A stretch of DNA of 55,231 bases, taken from NCBI GenBank assembly GCA_029242745.1, contig JAQWTI010000048.1, forward strand, positions 1 to 55,231. Reading direction: 5' to 3'. The stretch is from Acidimicrobiales bacterium. Lineage in GTDB: Bacteria; Actinomycetota; Acidimicrobiia; Acidimicrobiales; MedAcidi-G1. A program made the translations under genes and the position numbers. The notes beneath the pieces were generated by a model. The model saw only the letters and a program-made list of their open reading frames with translations, was not told the DNA's origin and searched no databases. Shown here piece after piece: positions 37,495 through 45,914 of the stretch (within the stretch, counting starts at the first letter, position 1; every line of letters begins with the position of its first letter).

Positions 37495-38334
37495 GTGGTT
37501 TCCGGTTTTTCCGGTACTCAATCCGGTTGTGAGGGGGTGATGGGAGTTCTTAACGTCACACCTGATTCGTTTTCGGATGGTGGTCGTTATCTCGACCACG
37601 CTGGCGCAGTGGCTCGGGGGAAAACCATGGTCGAGGAAGGTGCGCGTGTTCTCGATGTTGGAGGTGAGTCGACTCGTCCTGGTGCAGCACCGGTAGGTGA
37701 AGACGAGGAGTTGTCTCGGGTGGTTCCAGTGGTTGAAGAGCTGGCCGCTTGTTCGGCGGTAATCGAACGATCAGTCCGGATCTCCATCGACACCCGTCAT
37801 GCCGCAGTCGCTGTTGCCGCAGTCGCAGCGGGAGCCACCATTGTCAATGACGTGAGTGCCAGTCTGCATGAGGTGGCTGCCGACCTTGGTGTGGGGTGGG
37901 TGGCCATGCACATGAAGGGTGATCCACTCAGCATGCAAGAGGAGCCAGCTTACGAGAGTGTGGTGGCGGAGGTTTACGATTTTTTGATGGAACGGGCAAC
38001 CAAGGCTGTTGCCGCTGGTGTGCCTGAGATCTGGATTGATCCGGGGATCGGGTTCGGCAAAACCACCGCCCACAACTTGGCCTTGCTCCATAACCTCGAC
38101 TTGCTGGTGGGGGCAGGCTGGCCGCTGGTTCTTGGAGCGAGTCGCAAACGGTTCCTTGGAGAGTTGAGCGCCCGAAGCAACCGAAGCGCGCAGCAAGGTG
38201 ACTGGGTCACACCAACGGACGATCGGGCGGAGGCATCGGTAGCCATGGCCACATGGGCTTTTTCTCAAGGTGTAAAAATTGTTCGCGCCCATGACGTACG
38301 GGCCACAGTTATAGCGGCAAAGGTGGTCGGATGA
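37495..38334 (+). CDS. folP: Dihydropteroate synthase
   Basis: FolP joins p-aminobenzoate to the pterin pyrophosphate and is the sulfonamide target. Motifs are VMGVLNVTPDSFSDGGRYLD, GGESTRPGA, ISIDTRHAAVA, VNDVSA, WIDPGIGFGKT and VLGASRKRFLG. It starts at GTG 37495, two bases after folE. The 279-residue length is normal. Confidence 0.95.
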   Translation: MVSGFSGTQSGCEGVMGVLNVTPDSFSDGGRYLDHAGAVARGKTMVEEGARVLDVGGESTRPGAAPVGEDEELSRVVPVVEELAACSAVIERSVRISIDTRHAAVAVAAVAAGATIVNDVSASLHEVAADLGVGWVAMHMKGDPLSMQEEPAYESVVAEVYDFLMERATKAVAAGVPEIWIDPGIGFGKTTAHNLALLHNLDLLVGAGWPLVLGASRKRFLGELSARSNRSAQQGDWVTPTDDRAEASVAMATWAFSQGVKIVRAHDVRATVIAAKVVG

Positions 38335-38395
38335 TCACTATTTCGGGCACCATGTGGTCCATGGGGCTAGAGCAAGTGGCTGGTGGAGGATGGGC

Positions 38396-38938
38396 ATGGT
38401 GATGCGCGGCAAGTGGGCGCAGGGCATTGTGCCCCGCGGCTTCACCTGGATCATTAAGGACCGCATAGCGGTTAGTGAACGGCCCGGTGGCTGCGGGGAG
38501 GGTCACCGTCGGGTCCGTCGCCAAGAGGAGATTATTTGGATCCGGGAAAACGGGTTTAATACCGTGCTGTCGCTGCTAGGGAGTGACCACAACCTCCACA
38601 ACTACGATGACTTCAATCAAGATTGGGTCCACGTACCCTTTGGTGGAGCAGGAGACGGCCGGGTCCGGCTCGAGCAAGTCTGTCGGGCTATTGACAAGTA
38701 TGGAGTTGAAGGACAGCGCCTGCTGGTGCACCGCGAAGAGCTCAACGATGTGGTCTGCGGAGTAATGGGGGCGTGGCTCCTCTGGTCTGGGTTAGTGCCG
38801 ACTGGCCCGCAGGCCATCTCCTTCGCTGAGCGTCTAATTGGGAGGCCGATGGGGGCGGCGGGCCGTGAGGTCATTGGCTTAATTGCTTCGCCTGACCTTG
38901 GGCGGTCAAACCCAACTAGTGAGGAGCGCTCAGGGTGA
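38396..38938 (+). CDS. Dual-specificity-phosphatase-like protein lacking the catalytic Cys
   Basis: The 180-residue product resembles the tyrosine/dual-specificity phosphatase fold: IIWIRENGFNTVLSLL, then an acidic loop, then LLVHREELNDVVCGVMGAWL. The position of the HCx5R loop is occupied by HREELNDVV (residues 112-120), so the nucleophilic Cys and its Arg are missing and phosphatase activity is not expected. ATG 38396 follows GGAGGA (38385-38390); upstream in-frame GTG 38354 is less well supported. It is embedded in the folP-folB interval and overlaps folB by four bases, so it is co-translated with folate genes. Family assignment is by pattern, and the role is unknown. Confidence 0.7.
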   Translation: MVMRGKWAQGIVPRGFTWIIKDRIAVSERPGGCGEGHRRVRRQEEIIWIRENGFNTVLSLLGSDHNLHNYDDFNQDWVHVPFGGAGDGRVRLEQVCRAIDKYGVEGQRLLVHREELNDVVCGVMGAWLLWSGLVPTGPQAISFAERLIGRPMGAAGREVIGLIASPDLGRSNPTSEERSG

Positions 38939-39294
38939 GTGACTGCATCGAGTTACGAGGCCTTCGGGTACTTGCAATTTGTGGAGTGCTTGCCCAGGAG
39001 AAGGAGCAACATCAACCCTTCGAGGTCGACCTTGATGTGCATGCCAAGCTCCTGAAAGCGTCGACCAGCGATGACCTGGTTGACACCATCGACTATGGCG
39101 GCTTGACCGGTTTGGTGGCCGGTATTGCCCACGGTGAGTCGTTCGACTTGTTGGAGCGGTTCGCCGGCCGAATCGCTGAGGCGGTGCTCGCTATTAGTGG
39201 TGTGGACGCTGTAACTGTGGTCGTACGCAAATTGCGCCCACCGGTTCCGGAGGACCTTGCCACCAGCGGGGTGCAGATCCACCGCACAGCATGA
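38935..39294 (+). CDS. folB: Dihydroneopterin aldolase
   Basis: FolB cleaves dihydroneopterin to 6-hydroxymethyl-dihydropterin and glycolaldehyde. The sequence has GLRVLAICGVLAQEKEQHQP, VDTIDYGGLTGLVAGIAHGE and the usual LLERFAGRIAEAVL, then VTVVVRKLRPPVPEDLATSG. Glu of the family motif is in the QEKEQ segment. At 119 residues the length is normal. It starts at GTG within the previous stop and runs four bases into folK. Confidence 0.94.
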   Translation: MSDCIELRGLRVLAICGVLAQEKEQHQPFEVDLDVHAKLLKASTSDDLVDTIDYGGLTGLVAGIAHGESFDLLERFAGRIAEAVLAISGVDAVTVVVRKLRPPVPEDLATSGVQIHRTA

Positions 39295-39776
39295 CCCATC
39301 GGGCCCTACTGGGCTTGGGCTCCAACTTGGGTGACCGGTGGTCGCTGTTGCGAGATGCGGTTAATGCCCTTCCTGATGTGACAGTGGTGTCCGACGTCTA
39401 CGAGACCTCGCCGGTCGGTGGCCCCGACCAAGGCCCGTACCTCAACTGCGTCGTGCGTCTCGAGACCGACCTCAGCGCCAGATTGCTGCTTCGTGAGGCT
39501 CAACGGTGTGAGGCGGCGGCTGGAAGGTTGAGAATTGAGCATTGGGGGCCGCGCACGCTAGACGTAGATGTGCTTTGGGTGGAGGGCGAACAAGTCGACG
39601 AACCTGATCTGGTGGTGCCCCATCCTCGGATGTTCGAAAGGGCTTTCGTGCTGGTGCCGCTGCAAGACGTTGCACCCGATTTGGTGCTGAGACACGCGAA
39701 AGTCGTTCGTGAAAGTCAGGGCGAAATCGTGTTGGTGGGCCCTCTTTGGCCTCCCAACCTAGGTGGGACGGACTGA
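39291..39776 (+). CDS. folK: 6-hydroxymethyl-7,8-dihydropterin pyrophosphokinase
   Basis: FolK pyrophosphorylates the pterin for FolP. The family blocks ALLGLGSNLGDRW, YETSPVGGPDQGPYLNCVV, GPRTLDVDVLWV and VVPHPRMFERAFVLVPL are present. At 161 residues it is typical. It overlaps folB by four bases and is followed two bases later by the Rossmann gene. Confidence 0.95.
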   Translation: MTHRALLGLGSNLGDRWSLLRDAVNALPDVTVVSDVYETSPVGGPDQGPYLNCVVRLETDLSARLLLREAQRCEAAAGRLRIEHWGPRTLDVDVLWVEGEQVDEPDLVVPHPRMFERAFVLVPLQDVAPDLVLRHAKVVRESQGEIVLVGPLWPPNLGGTD

Positions 39777-39778
39777 TC

Positions 39779-40507
39779 ATGTCGTCTGTTCGGGTAATCG
39801 GTGGCGGACGAGCCGGGTGCTCGATACACAATGCGCTGGTCGCTGCAGGCTGGTCTTCGGCTGGAGTGCTTGGCCGAGAAGACAGCTGGGCTGGCGCGGC
39901 CCATGGTGTGGATCTGTTGGTGTTAGCCACTCCTGATGAGGTGCTGGCTGAGGTCGCAGCAGCGGTGGTTCCAGTAGATGGAACAGTTGTGGCTCACCTG
40001 TCGGGTGCTAATGGTCTGGACGTGCTGGTGGACCACCAAGCGAGAGGGTTAGTCCATCCGCTTGTCACGCTGCCCAATCCAGAGATTGGTGCTGGGCGCC
40101 TCCGTGGAGCATGGTTTGCGGTGGCTGGCGAACCCCCCGCCATCAATTTAATTTGGCAGGTAGTAGCCGATTTGCGGGGTCAAGCCGTAGTGGTGGCCGC
40201 GAAGAATCGGGCGGTGTACCACGCCACGGCTGTGGTGGCCTCTAACCACTTAGTGGCCTTGATGGGTCAGGTGGAACGCCTCGCCGAAATGACAGGAGTG
40301 CCCATGGAGGCCTACTTGGACCTAGCGGCTGGTGCTCTTGATGACGTACGCTCCATGGGGTCGGTTGCTGCATTGACTGGACCAGCGGCTCGAGGTGACG
40401 AGAGGACAATCGCCACTCACCTTGATGCCCTACCCGCCACCGAGCGGGTTACCTACTCAGCACTTGCTGCTGAGGCCCGGAGGCTCATCCGGGAGAGTGG
40501 GACGTGA
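39779..40507 (+). CDS. DUF2520-type Rossmann-fold protein (ketopantoate reductase-like)
   Basis: An N-terminal NAD(P)-binding Rossmann domain (RVIGGGRAGCSIHNAL, residues 5-20) is followed by a helical domain with AVYHATAVVASNHLVALMGQ. This is the DUF2520/F420-like oxidoreductase architecture. It immediately precedes and overlaps panC, where such genes are frequently found, so a ketopantoate reductase-like role is plausible but unproven. ATG 39779 begins two bases after folK; the in-frame ATG 39746 lies inside folK. 242 residues. Confidence 0.87.
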   Translation: MSSVRVIGGGRAGCSIHNALVAAGWSSAGVLGREDSWAGAAHGVDLLVLATPDEVLAEVAAAVVPVDGTVVAHLSGANGLDVLVDHQARGLVHPLVTLPNPEIGAGRLRGAWFAVAGEPPAINLIWQVVADLRGQAVVVAAKNRAVYHATAVVASNHLVALMGQVERLAEMTGVPMEAYLDLAAGALDDVRSMGSVAALTGPAARGDERTIATHLDALPATERVTYSALAAEARRLIRESGT

Positions 40508-41397
40508 CCAGCGCAGCAAAGAGTATTTCGGTGGTTAATACAGTGGCGAATCTGGCGGCGCACCTTGATCCGGTACACGCCGATGGTCTTACCGTGGGTT
40601 TCGTACCTACCATGGGTGCACTCCATGACGGTCACGCTTCCCTCATCGACGCCTCGGTTGCAAGCACTGACGTGACAGTGGTGTCGATATTCGTAAATCC
40701 GCTCCAATTTGTTCCTGGCGAAGACCTCAACGTGTACCCCCGTGACATAGATGGTGACGTCGCCCGGTGTGCTGCGCACGGAGCAGCTGTGGTGTTTGCA
40801 CCGAGCGTTAATGCTATTTATCCCAAAGGCTTACCTCTGGAAGGAATCGACGCCGCAAAGATCGACCCGGGCGAGGTAGCCCAGCCTCTAGAGGGACGAG
40901 AACGGCCTACCCACTTCATCGGTGTGGCTGAGGTGATCACACGGCTATTCACGGCTATGGGGCCATGCCGAGCGTTCTTTGGCGAGAAGGACTTCCAGCA
41001 ACTTCAGGTGGTGCGTCATCTGGTGGCTGAATTGAATATGCCTATTGCGGTGGTGGGCTGTCCCACAGTGCGTGAGTCTGATGGGCTTGCTTGGTCCAGT
41101 CGCAATGTTCATCTGAACGATCGCGAACGCGCTACTGCACCAGTGCTTTATCGGGCACTCCAGGCTGCCGCTGCTGCAGTGGCTGAACCTGGTTGGGACC
41201 GGATGGCTGTCGAGGCGACCATGTCCACCATGATCGAAGCCGAATTGGCTGGGCCGGTGGATTATGCAGCAGTAGTCGACCCCCTTACGCTCCTACCACC
41301 GGAGGACCCACGCCCCGGCGATGAGTTGCGTCTGCTCGTGGCTTGCCAGTTCGGAGAGGCTCGCCTCATCGATAATGTGGGCGCGGTAGCCGGATGA
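40504..41397 (+). CDS. panC: Pantothenate synthetase
   Basis: PanC ligates pantoate and beta-alanine with ATP. The HIGH-like motif is FVPTMGALHDGHASLI; SIFVNPLQFVPGEDLNVYPR, GEKDFQQLQVVRHLV and SDGLAWSSRNVHL follow. At 297 residues it is normal. It starts at GTG overlapping the DUF2520 stop. Neither panD nor panB is in this window. Confidence 0.95.
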   Translation: MTSAAKSISVVNTVANLAAHLDPVHADGLTVGFVPTMGALHDGHASLIDASVASTDVTVVSIFVNPLQFVPGEDLNVYPRDIDGDVARCAAHGAAVVFAPSVNAIYPKGLPLEGIDAAKIDPGEVAQPLEGRERPTHFIGVAEVITRLFTAMGPCRAFFGEKDFQQLQVVRHLVAELNMPIAVVGCPTVRESDGLAWSSRNVHLNDRERATAPVLYRALQAAAAAVAEPGWDRMAVEATMSTMIEAELAGPVDYAAVVDPLTLLPPEDPRPGDELRLLVACQFGEARLIDNVGAVAG

Positions 41398-41444
41398 AAC
41401 CCCAGCTGGTTTCCTTAGCGAAAGACTCAACACATAAATTACTG

Positions 41445-41474
41445 TTGACGAGCAGCAGCGCTCTTGGCTTATCA
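41445..41474 (+). promoter_or_regulatory. Possible promoter for nadC-coaX-lysS
   Basis: TTGACG (41445-41450) lies 18 bases before TTATCA (41469-41474) in the 122-base panC-nadC gap, the only sizeable break in this block. The first hexamer is close to consensus; the second is poor. The rest of the gap shows nothing I can name. Confidence 0.35.
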
Positions 41475-41519
41475 GTTGCTGTGCGCCGATTTATTGTCGC
41501 TATCGGGCAGGCTTGACTC

Positions 41520-42506
41520 GTGAATTCTCAGGTTGATGAGCCGACGGTCCAAGCCTTGTTTTCCGAGCAACTCGCAACGCATCTCGCTGATCAGCATGGT
41601 GCAGATCGTCGCTCTTTGGACCCACCGGCTGATGCAGTCGCTAGAGCTGTGGTGTTGGCTCTCCAAGAGGATCTGACCCCTGATGGTGACTTAACCGCTG
41701 CATTGGCGCCCGTTGGTGGGATAGCTGAGGGGGTAATCGTCAGCCGGGCTAAGGGCATCTTGGCGGGCTCTGCGTGCGCTACTGAGGTGTTCGGGCAGAT
41801 ATCTGAGGTTGTAAATGTCTTCTGGTTGAGGGCCGATGGCGACTCCCTCAATCCGGGTGATGTGGTGGCCACTGTGAATGGACCGTTGGTACCAGTCCTG
41901 ACAGCCGAGCGGACGGCACTGAACTTCCTCTCTCGGCTTTCCGGCGTGGCCACCGCCACTGCCCGTTGGGTCAAAGCCGCAGCCGCCGTAGACCCGAACG
42001 TCCGTATCTGGGATACACGTAAAACCACCCCAGGTCTCCGAGCTTTAGAGCGGGCAGCTGTCCGAGCAGGTGGGGGGTGGAACCACCGTGACAATCTCAG
42101 CCACTGGATCATGCTTAAGGACAACCATCTCACCGGTACTGACATCACATCTGCGGTGGTGTCATCGCGTTCAGTCTGGCCGGGGCGTACGGTGCATGTC
42201 GAATGCGAGACTCTTGACCAAGTTCGCGAATCGCTGGAGGCCGGCGCCGATGCGCTGCTACTGGACAACATGACCCCTGCATTGATCATTACTTGTGTTG
42301 CTGCGGTGCACGCCCATGGAGAGATTCATGGCACACGGCCCCTTGTGGAGGCATCTGGTGGCATCACCTTGGATGAGGTGGCCGCGTTTGCGGCAACTGG
42401 GGTCGACTTTATTTCGGCTGGTGCCCTAACTAATGGGGCTCCTTCGATTGATCTTGGCCTAGACCTATTCACCTCTGATTCTTCGCCGAGAGAGGGTGGA
42501 TCCTGA
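41520..42506 (+). CDS. nadC: Nicotinate-nucleotide pyrophosphorylase (carboxylating)
   Basis: NadC converts quinolinate and PRPP to nicotinate mononucleotide. The sequence contains LQEDLTPDGDLT, ERTALNFLSRLSGVAT, DTRKTTPGLRALERAAVRAG, RDNLSHWIMLKDNHLTG, ECETLDQVRESLEAGAD and EASGGITLDEVAAFAATGVD. The N-terminal 40 residues are extended relative to the shortest homologues. It starts at GTG. The usual partners nadA/nadB are not adjacent. It overlaps coaX by one base. Confidence 0.94.
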   Translation: MNSQVDEPTVQALFSEQLATHLADQHGADRRSLDPPADAVARAVVLALQEDLTPDGDLTAALAPVGGIAEGVIVSRAKGILAGSACATEVFGQISEVVNVFWLRADGDSLNPGDVVATVNGPLVPVLTAERTALNFLSRLSGVATATARWVKAAAAVDPNVRIWDTRKTTPGLRALERAAVRAGGGWNHRDNLSHWIMLKDNHLTGTDITSAVVSSRSVWPGRTVHVECETLDQVRESLEAGADALLLDNMTPALIITCVAAVHAHGEIHGTRPLVEASGGITLDEVAAFAATGVDFISAGALTNGAPSIDLGLDLFTSDSSPREGGS

Positions 42507-43294
42507 TGTTGCTTACCATTGATGTTGGTAATACCCAGACGGTGCTCGGTCTCTACGAGGACGGCTCGGCGGTCAACGCTGCCGATGCCGGTTTGGTCGA
42601 CAATTGGCGGATCCGAACTGACCATGATCGGACACCAGACGAGCATGCCGTACTCATTCGTAGTCTGCTGCGTCCGTCAAATCGTGACCTCGAAAGCACA
42701 GTTACCGGAGTCGCGATATGTGCTGGCGTGCCCCAGGTTTTGGCCAGCCTGCGTGCCATGATTGTCCGCTATGCGGACCTCGAGCCGGTGGTCATCGAAC
42801 CCGGTGTAAAGACTGGGATGCCGATTCTGTATGACAATCCTAAGGAGGTTGGTGCCGACCGTATTGCTAATGCCGTGGGTGCATATGACCTATACGGTGG
42901 CCCAACAGTGGTGGTCGACTTCGGAACTGGCAACAATTTTGATGTGATTTCAGCTGAAGGGGAGTTTCTCGGTGGAGCTATTGCTCCCGGTGTGGAGGTG
43001 AGCCTTGACGCCTTGTTCGGCCGAGCCTCCGCGCTGCGGGCCGTTGATTTGGTAGAGCCTCGGAGCGTGATAGGAAAGAGCACCGTCGAATCGCTGCAGT
43101 CAGGTGCTGTATACGGCTTTGCAGCCCAAGTCGACGGAATGGTTGACCGTTTCCGCAACGAGTTGGGTGGTTGCACGGTGGTGGCCACCGGTGGGCTGGC
43201 TCACCTGATTGTCCCGTCTACGTCGAGTGTTGAGCACGTTGAACCGTTCTTGACCCTTCACGGCCTGCGTCTCGTTTATGAGCGCAATCGATGA
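42506..43294 (+). CDS. coaX: Type III pantothenate kinase
   Basis: CoaX phosphorylates pantothenate, the first step of CoA synthesis. The sequence opens MLLTIDVGNTQTVLGLYE with the phosphate-1 loop DVGNT. It continues DNWRIRTDHDRTPDE, DNPKEVGADRIANAVGAYDL, VVVDFGTGNNFDV, GEFLGGAIAPGVEVSLDALF and ATGGLAHLI. At 262 residues it is normal. It lies between nadC and lysS with one- and four-base overlaps, an order common in actinobacteria. Confidence 0.94.
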   Translation: MLLTIDVGNTQTVLGLYEDGSAVNAADAGLVDNWRIRTDHDRTPDEHAVLIRSLLRPSNRDLESTVTGVAICAGVPQVLASLRAMIVRYADLEPVVIEPGVKTGMPILYDNPKEVGADRIANAVGAYDLYGGPTVVVDFGTGNNFDVISAEGEFLGGAIAPGVEVSLDALFGRASALRAVDLVEPRSVIGKSTVESLQSGAVYGFAAQVDGMVDRFRNELGGCTVVATGGLAHLIVPSTSSVEHVEPFLTLHGLRLVYERNR

Positions 43295-44712
43295 GCGGCT
43301 CACCATTGAGCGGTCAAATCCCTTACCGGTTCGATCCGACGTCCACTGCGGCTGCAGTGGAGAGCGATTTTGGTGGTCTAGCTGATGGCGAAGAGTCAGG
43401 AGCAGTGGTCACGGTTGCCGGTCGCTTGATGTTGCGGCGAGATCAGGGGAAAGTGGCCTTTGGCAATCTTCAGGACTCGACCGGGCGTGTTCAACTTTTT
43501 GCGCTTCAGCGGTCTACCCCTGACTTTGAAGATTTCACTGGCCTGCACCTAGGCGACTGGATCGGGGTTACCGGAGAAGTGCTGAAGACTCGACGAGGCG
43601 AGTTAAGCATTCGGGTCGATTCCTGGGTGCGCTTAGCCGAGGCCCGACGAGGGTTCCCTGACAAGTGGCACGGGATCACTGACGTCGATACCCGATTCCG
43701 GCAGCGCTATGTTGACCTGTGGGTGACTGATGAATCTCGGGCCGCCTTTGTGGCCCGGAGTCAAATCCTGTCGACTACCAGACGGTGGCTTGAGGAGAGA
43801 AAATTCCTCGAAGTTGAGACACCGGTGTTTCATCCGATCTCCGGTGGGGCCATGGCGCGACCGTTTACGACTCATCACAACGCGCTGGACCTCGAGCTCT
43901 ACCTACGTATCGCCCCCGAGCTTTACCTCAAACGGTTGACCGTAGGTGGGTTTGAGCGTGTATTCGAGATCGCTCGGGTGTTTCGTAATGAGGGTTTGTC
44001 GACCCGGCACAACCCTGAGTTCACGATGCTTGAGTTGTACCAGGCGTATGCCGATTACACCGACATTATGGAATTGGTGGAACAGTTGGTCTCCCACCTA
44101 GCCATGGAGGTCTGTGGTACGACGACACTCGAGTATGAAGATCAGGAATTGGATCTTTCGGCACCGTGGCGCCGAGCCACACTGTTGGAACTTCTTGCCG
44201 AGCACGGTGGTCTGAGCGTCGACCTCGATACGCCCCGTGAGGAACTGGTGCGTCTATGCGAGGAACGAGACATCCCGGTGAAGGATCACTATGGACCCGG
44301 AAAACTGATCTTGGAACTTTACGAGAAAACAACTGAGCCCAAACTGTGGGGACCAGTTTTTGTCACTGACTATCCAAAAGAGGTCTCACCGCTGTCCCGC
44401 GACCACCGAGATCGACCTGGTTGGGTTGAGCGATTTGAGGGAATAGTGGCAGGTCGGGAGCTTTGCAACGCCTTTACCGAACTGGTGGATCCTGACGAGC
44501 AGCGGGCCCGCTTCGAGGCTCAGGAAGCCGCCAAAGCGGATGGCGACGCCGAGGCAATGGGTGTTGACGAGGATTACCTGCGTGCACTGGAGTACGGCCT
44601 GCCACCCACTGGTGGACTGGGAATCGGTATGGATCGATTAGTCATGCTGTTGACCGGCGCTACGACCATCCGCGACGTCATTCTGTTTCCAACGTTACGT
44701 CCCGAGCAGTAA
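43291..44712 (+). CDS. lysS: Lysyl-tRNA synthetase, class II
   Basis: LysS charges tRNA-Lys. An N-terminal OB-fold (about 20-140) is followed by a class II core: motif 1 near FLEVETPVFHPISGGAMA, motif 2 FRNEGLSTRHNPEFTMLELY, and motif 3 GLGIGMDRLVMLLTG ending TIRDVILFPTLRPE. The length of 473 residues is slightly short. Its stop is 21 bases from the convergent polyprenyl synthetase gene; no clear terminator is seen between them. Confidence 0.96.
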   Translation: MSGSPLSGQIPYRFDPTSTAAAVESDFGGLADGEESGAVVTVAGRLMLRRDQGKVAFGNLQDSTGRVQLFALQRSTPDFEDFTGLHLGDWIGVTGEVLKTRRGELSIRVDSWVRLAEARRGFPDKWHGITDVDTRFRQRYVDLWVTDESRAAFVARSQILSTTRRWLEERKFLEVETPVFHPISGGAMARPFTTHHNALDLELYLRIAPELYLKRLTVGGFERVFEIARVFRNEGLSTRHNPEFTMLELYQAYADYTDIMELVEQLVSHLAMEVCGTTTLEYEDQELDLSAPWRRATLLELLAEHGGLSVDLDTPREELVRLCEERDIPVKDHYGPGKLILELYEKTTEPKLWGPVFVTDYPKEVSPLSRDHRDRPGWVERFEGIVAGRELCNAFTELVDPDEQRARFEAQEAAKADGDAEAMGVDEDYLRALEYGLPPTGGLGIGMDRLVMLLTGATTIRDVILFPTLRPEQ

Positions 44713-44733
44713 TCCCTGAGGAGACGTACTGGT

Positions 44734-45750
44734 CTAAAGGGTGCCGTCGAGACGGTCTAGCAGCAGGTCGCAGGTGGACCGCATGGTTTCCACGGCTGGG
44801 TTTTCTCCCAATTCGTCAAGTTCTCTCCGGGCACTTTGCAAGAAGTCGACGGCCGTGGCGCGAGTAGCCGCTATGGCCTCGTCAGTCCGAACGACGGCGC
44901 GCACCTGATCTCGGATAGTGACATTGATCGGCCCGCCCAGAAGATTCTTCAGTTCCTCACCAGAAGGTCCAGCCAACGCCCGGATCACAGGAAGGGTGTA
45001 GGTGCCCTCCACCAGATCATTTCCTGCCGGCTTGCCGAGTTGTTCGTCTGTTGCCACGACATCAAGTAAGTCGTCCACGATCTGAAAGGCCATGCCGTAA
45101 TGGTGGCCGAAGCCGGTTAAGGCCTCGACCACATTGCGGGGGTGCCCGGCGACGATTGCTCCAACACGGGCCGAGGTAGCTAGCAGAGCAGCAGTCTTGC
45201 CGGCGATTGAGGCCAGATAGGCGTCTTCGGTCCGGTCCACATCGAATGCGTGGCGTAGTTCGCGAACCTGACCTTCACACAGCGAGGCGATGGTCGAGGC
45301 CAACAAACCTGCTACCTCGGTTCCTAGGTCCGCTGCGATCTCTGAGGCTCGGGCCAAGAGGTAATCGCCGGCGAGTATCGCCTCCAGATTACCCCAACGG
45401 GCATTCACGCTCTGGACAGTGCGACGGGTCTCAGCCCCGTCCATTACGTCGTCGTGGTAGAGCGAACCTTGGTGGACCAACTCGACGGCTACTCCACCCC
45501 GGATGACTTCTGTTGAGGTCATCGTGGGTTCAGCATCCAAGACTTGGGCGGCCGTTACGGTCAGAGCTGGGCGGATCCTCTTGCCACCGGCTTCGATCAG
45601 ATGACAGGCCACCTCAGTCAGAAATGGCTCGTCAGACTTCACGACGTTACGCAGTTCGGCCTCGGTGCGGGCCAGAGCATCGGCCATCCCTGGCAACTCC
45701 AAAAGGCTGTGAGAGGACGAACCGGTGGGCGGGGGGGTGATGAGAGCCAC
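44734..45750 (-). CDS. Polyprenyl (all-trans) diphosphate synthase
   Basis: This prenyltransferase condenses IPP onto allylic diphosphates, probably for menaquinone side chains. The first aspartate-rich motif LYHDDVMDGAETRR and second QIVDDLLDVVATDE, plus GGKRIRPALTV, define the family. GTG 45750 is chosen: it gives 338 residues and lies six bases beyond a -10 element, so translation can begin at the transcript's 5' end. The longer in-frame start at 45885 would add 45 residues with no family match. Chain length cannot be read from sequence. Confidence 0.9.
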   Translation of the reverse strand: MALITPPPTGSSSHSLLELPGMADALARTEAELRNVVKSDEPFLTEVACHLIEAGGKRIRPALTVTAAQVLDAEPTMTSTEVIRGGVAVELVHQGSLYHDDVMDGAETRRTVQSVNARWGNLEAILAGDYLLARASEIAADLGTEVAGLLASTIASLCEGQVRELRHAFDVDRTEDAYLASIAGKTAALLATSARVGAIVAGHPRNVVEALTGFGHHYGMAFQIVDDLLDVVATDEQLGKPAGNDLVEGTYTLPVIRALAGPSGEELKNLLGGPINVTIRDQVRAVVRTDEAIAATRATAVDFLQSARRELDELGENPAVETMRSTCDLLLDRLDGTL

Positions 45751-45756
45751 GAGTTG

Positions 45757-45784
45757 AGGATAGGGCGCTGGTGGGTGCTGGCAA
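45757..45784 (-). promoter_or_regulatory. Leaderless promoter of the polyprenyl synthase gene
   Basis: On the minus strand TTGCCA (45784-45779, five of six to TTGACA) and TATCCT (45762-45757) are separated by 16 bases. Six bases further on is the GTG start at 45750, with no Shine-Dalgarno between, which is the layout of a leaderless mRNA. Confidence 0.6.
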
Positions 45785-45797
45785 AACGACGTTATAA

Positions 45798-45814
45798 ACG
45801 CGCGAATGGCGCGT
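45798..45814 (+). promoter_or_regulatory. Palindrome between polyprenyl synthase and clpC
   Basis: ACGCGC (45798-45803) and GCGCGT (45809-45814) are perfect inverted repeats around GAATG. The core CGC-N5-GCG is shared with ClgR-type operators that control clp genes in other actinobacteria, but the flanks do not match, so ClgR is only a suggestion. Confidence 0.4.
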
Positions 45815-45914
45815 GACCGACCACCGGTACACTTGGATGAGACGGGGGAGACGTCACCAGATATCTCAGAAACCAGAAACCTCATAACAGTAAGCCAGCG
45901 CAGGAGGCATCCCG

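Noticed and set aside
42506-43294. CoaX DFGTGNN instead of DFGTATT as evidence of inactivity
   Set aside because: This loop varies widely among actinobacterial type III kinases, and the other motifs are intact.
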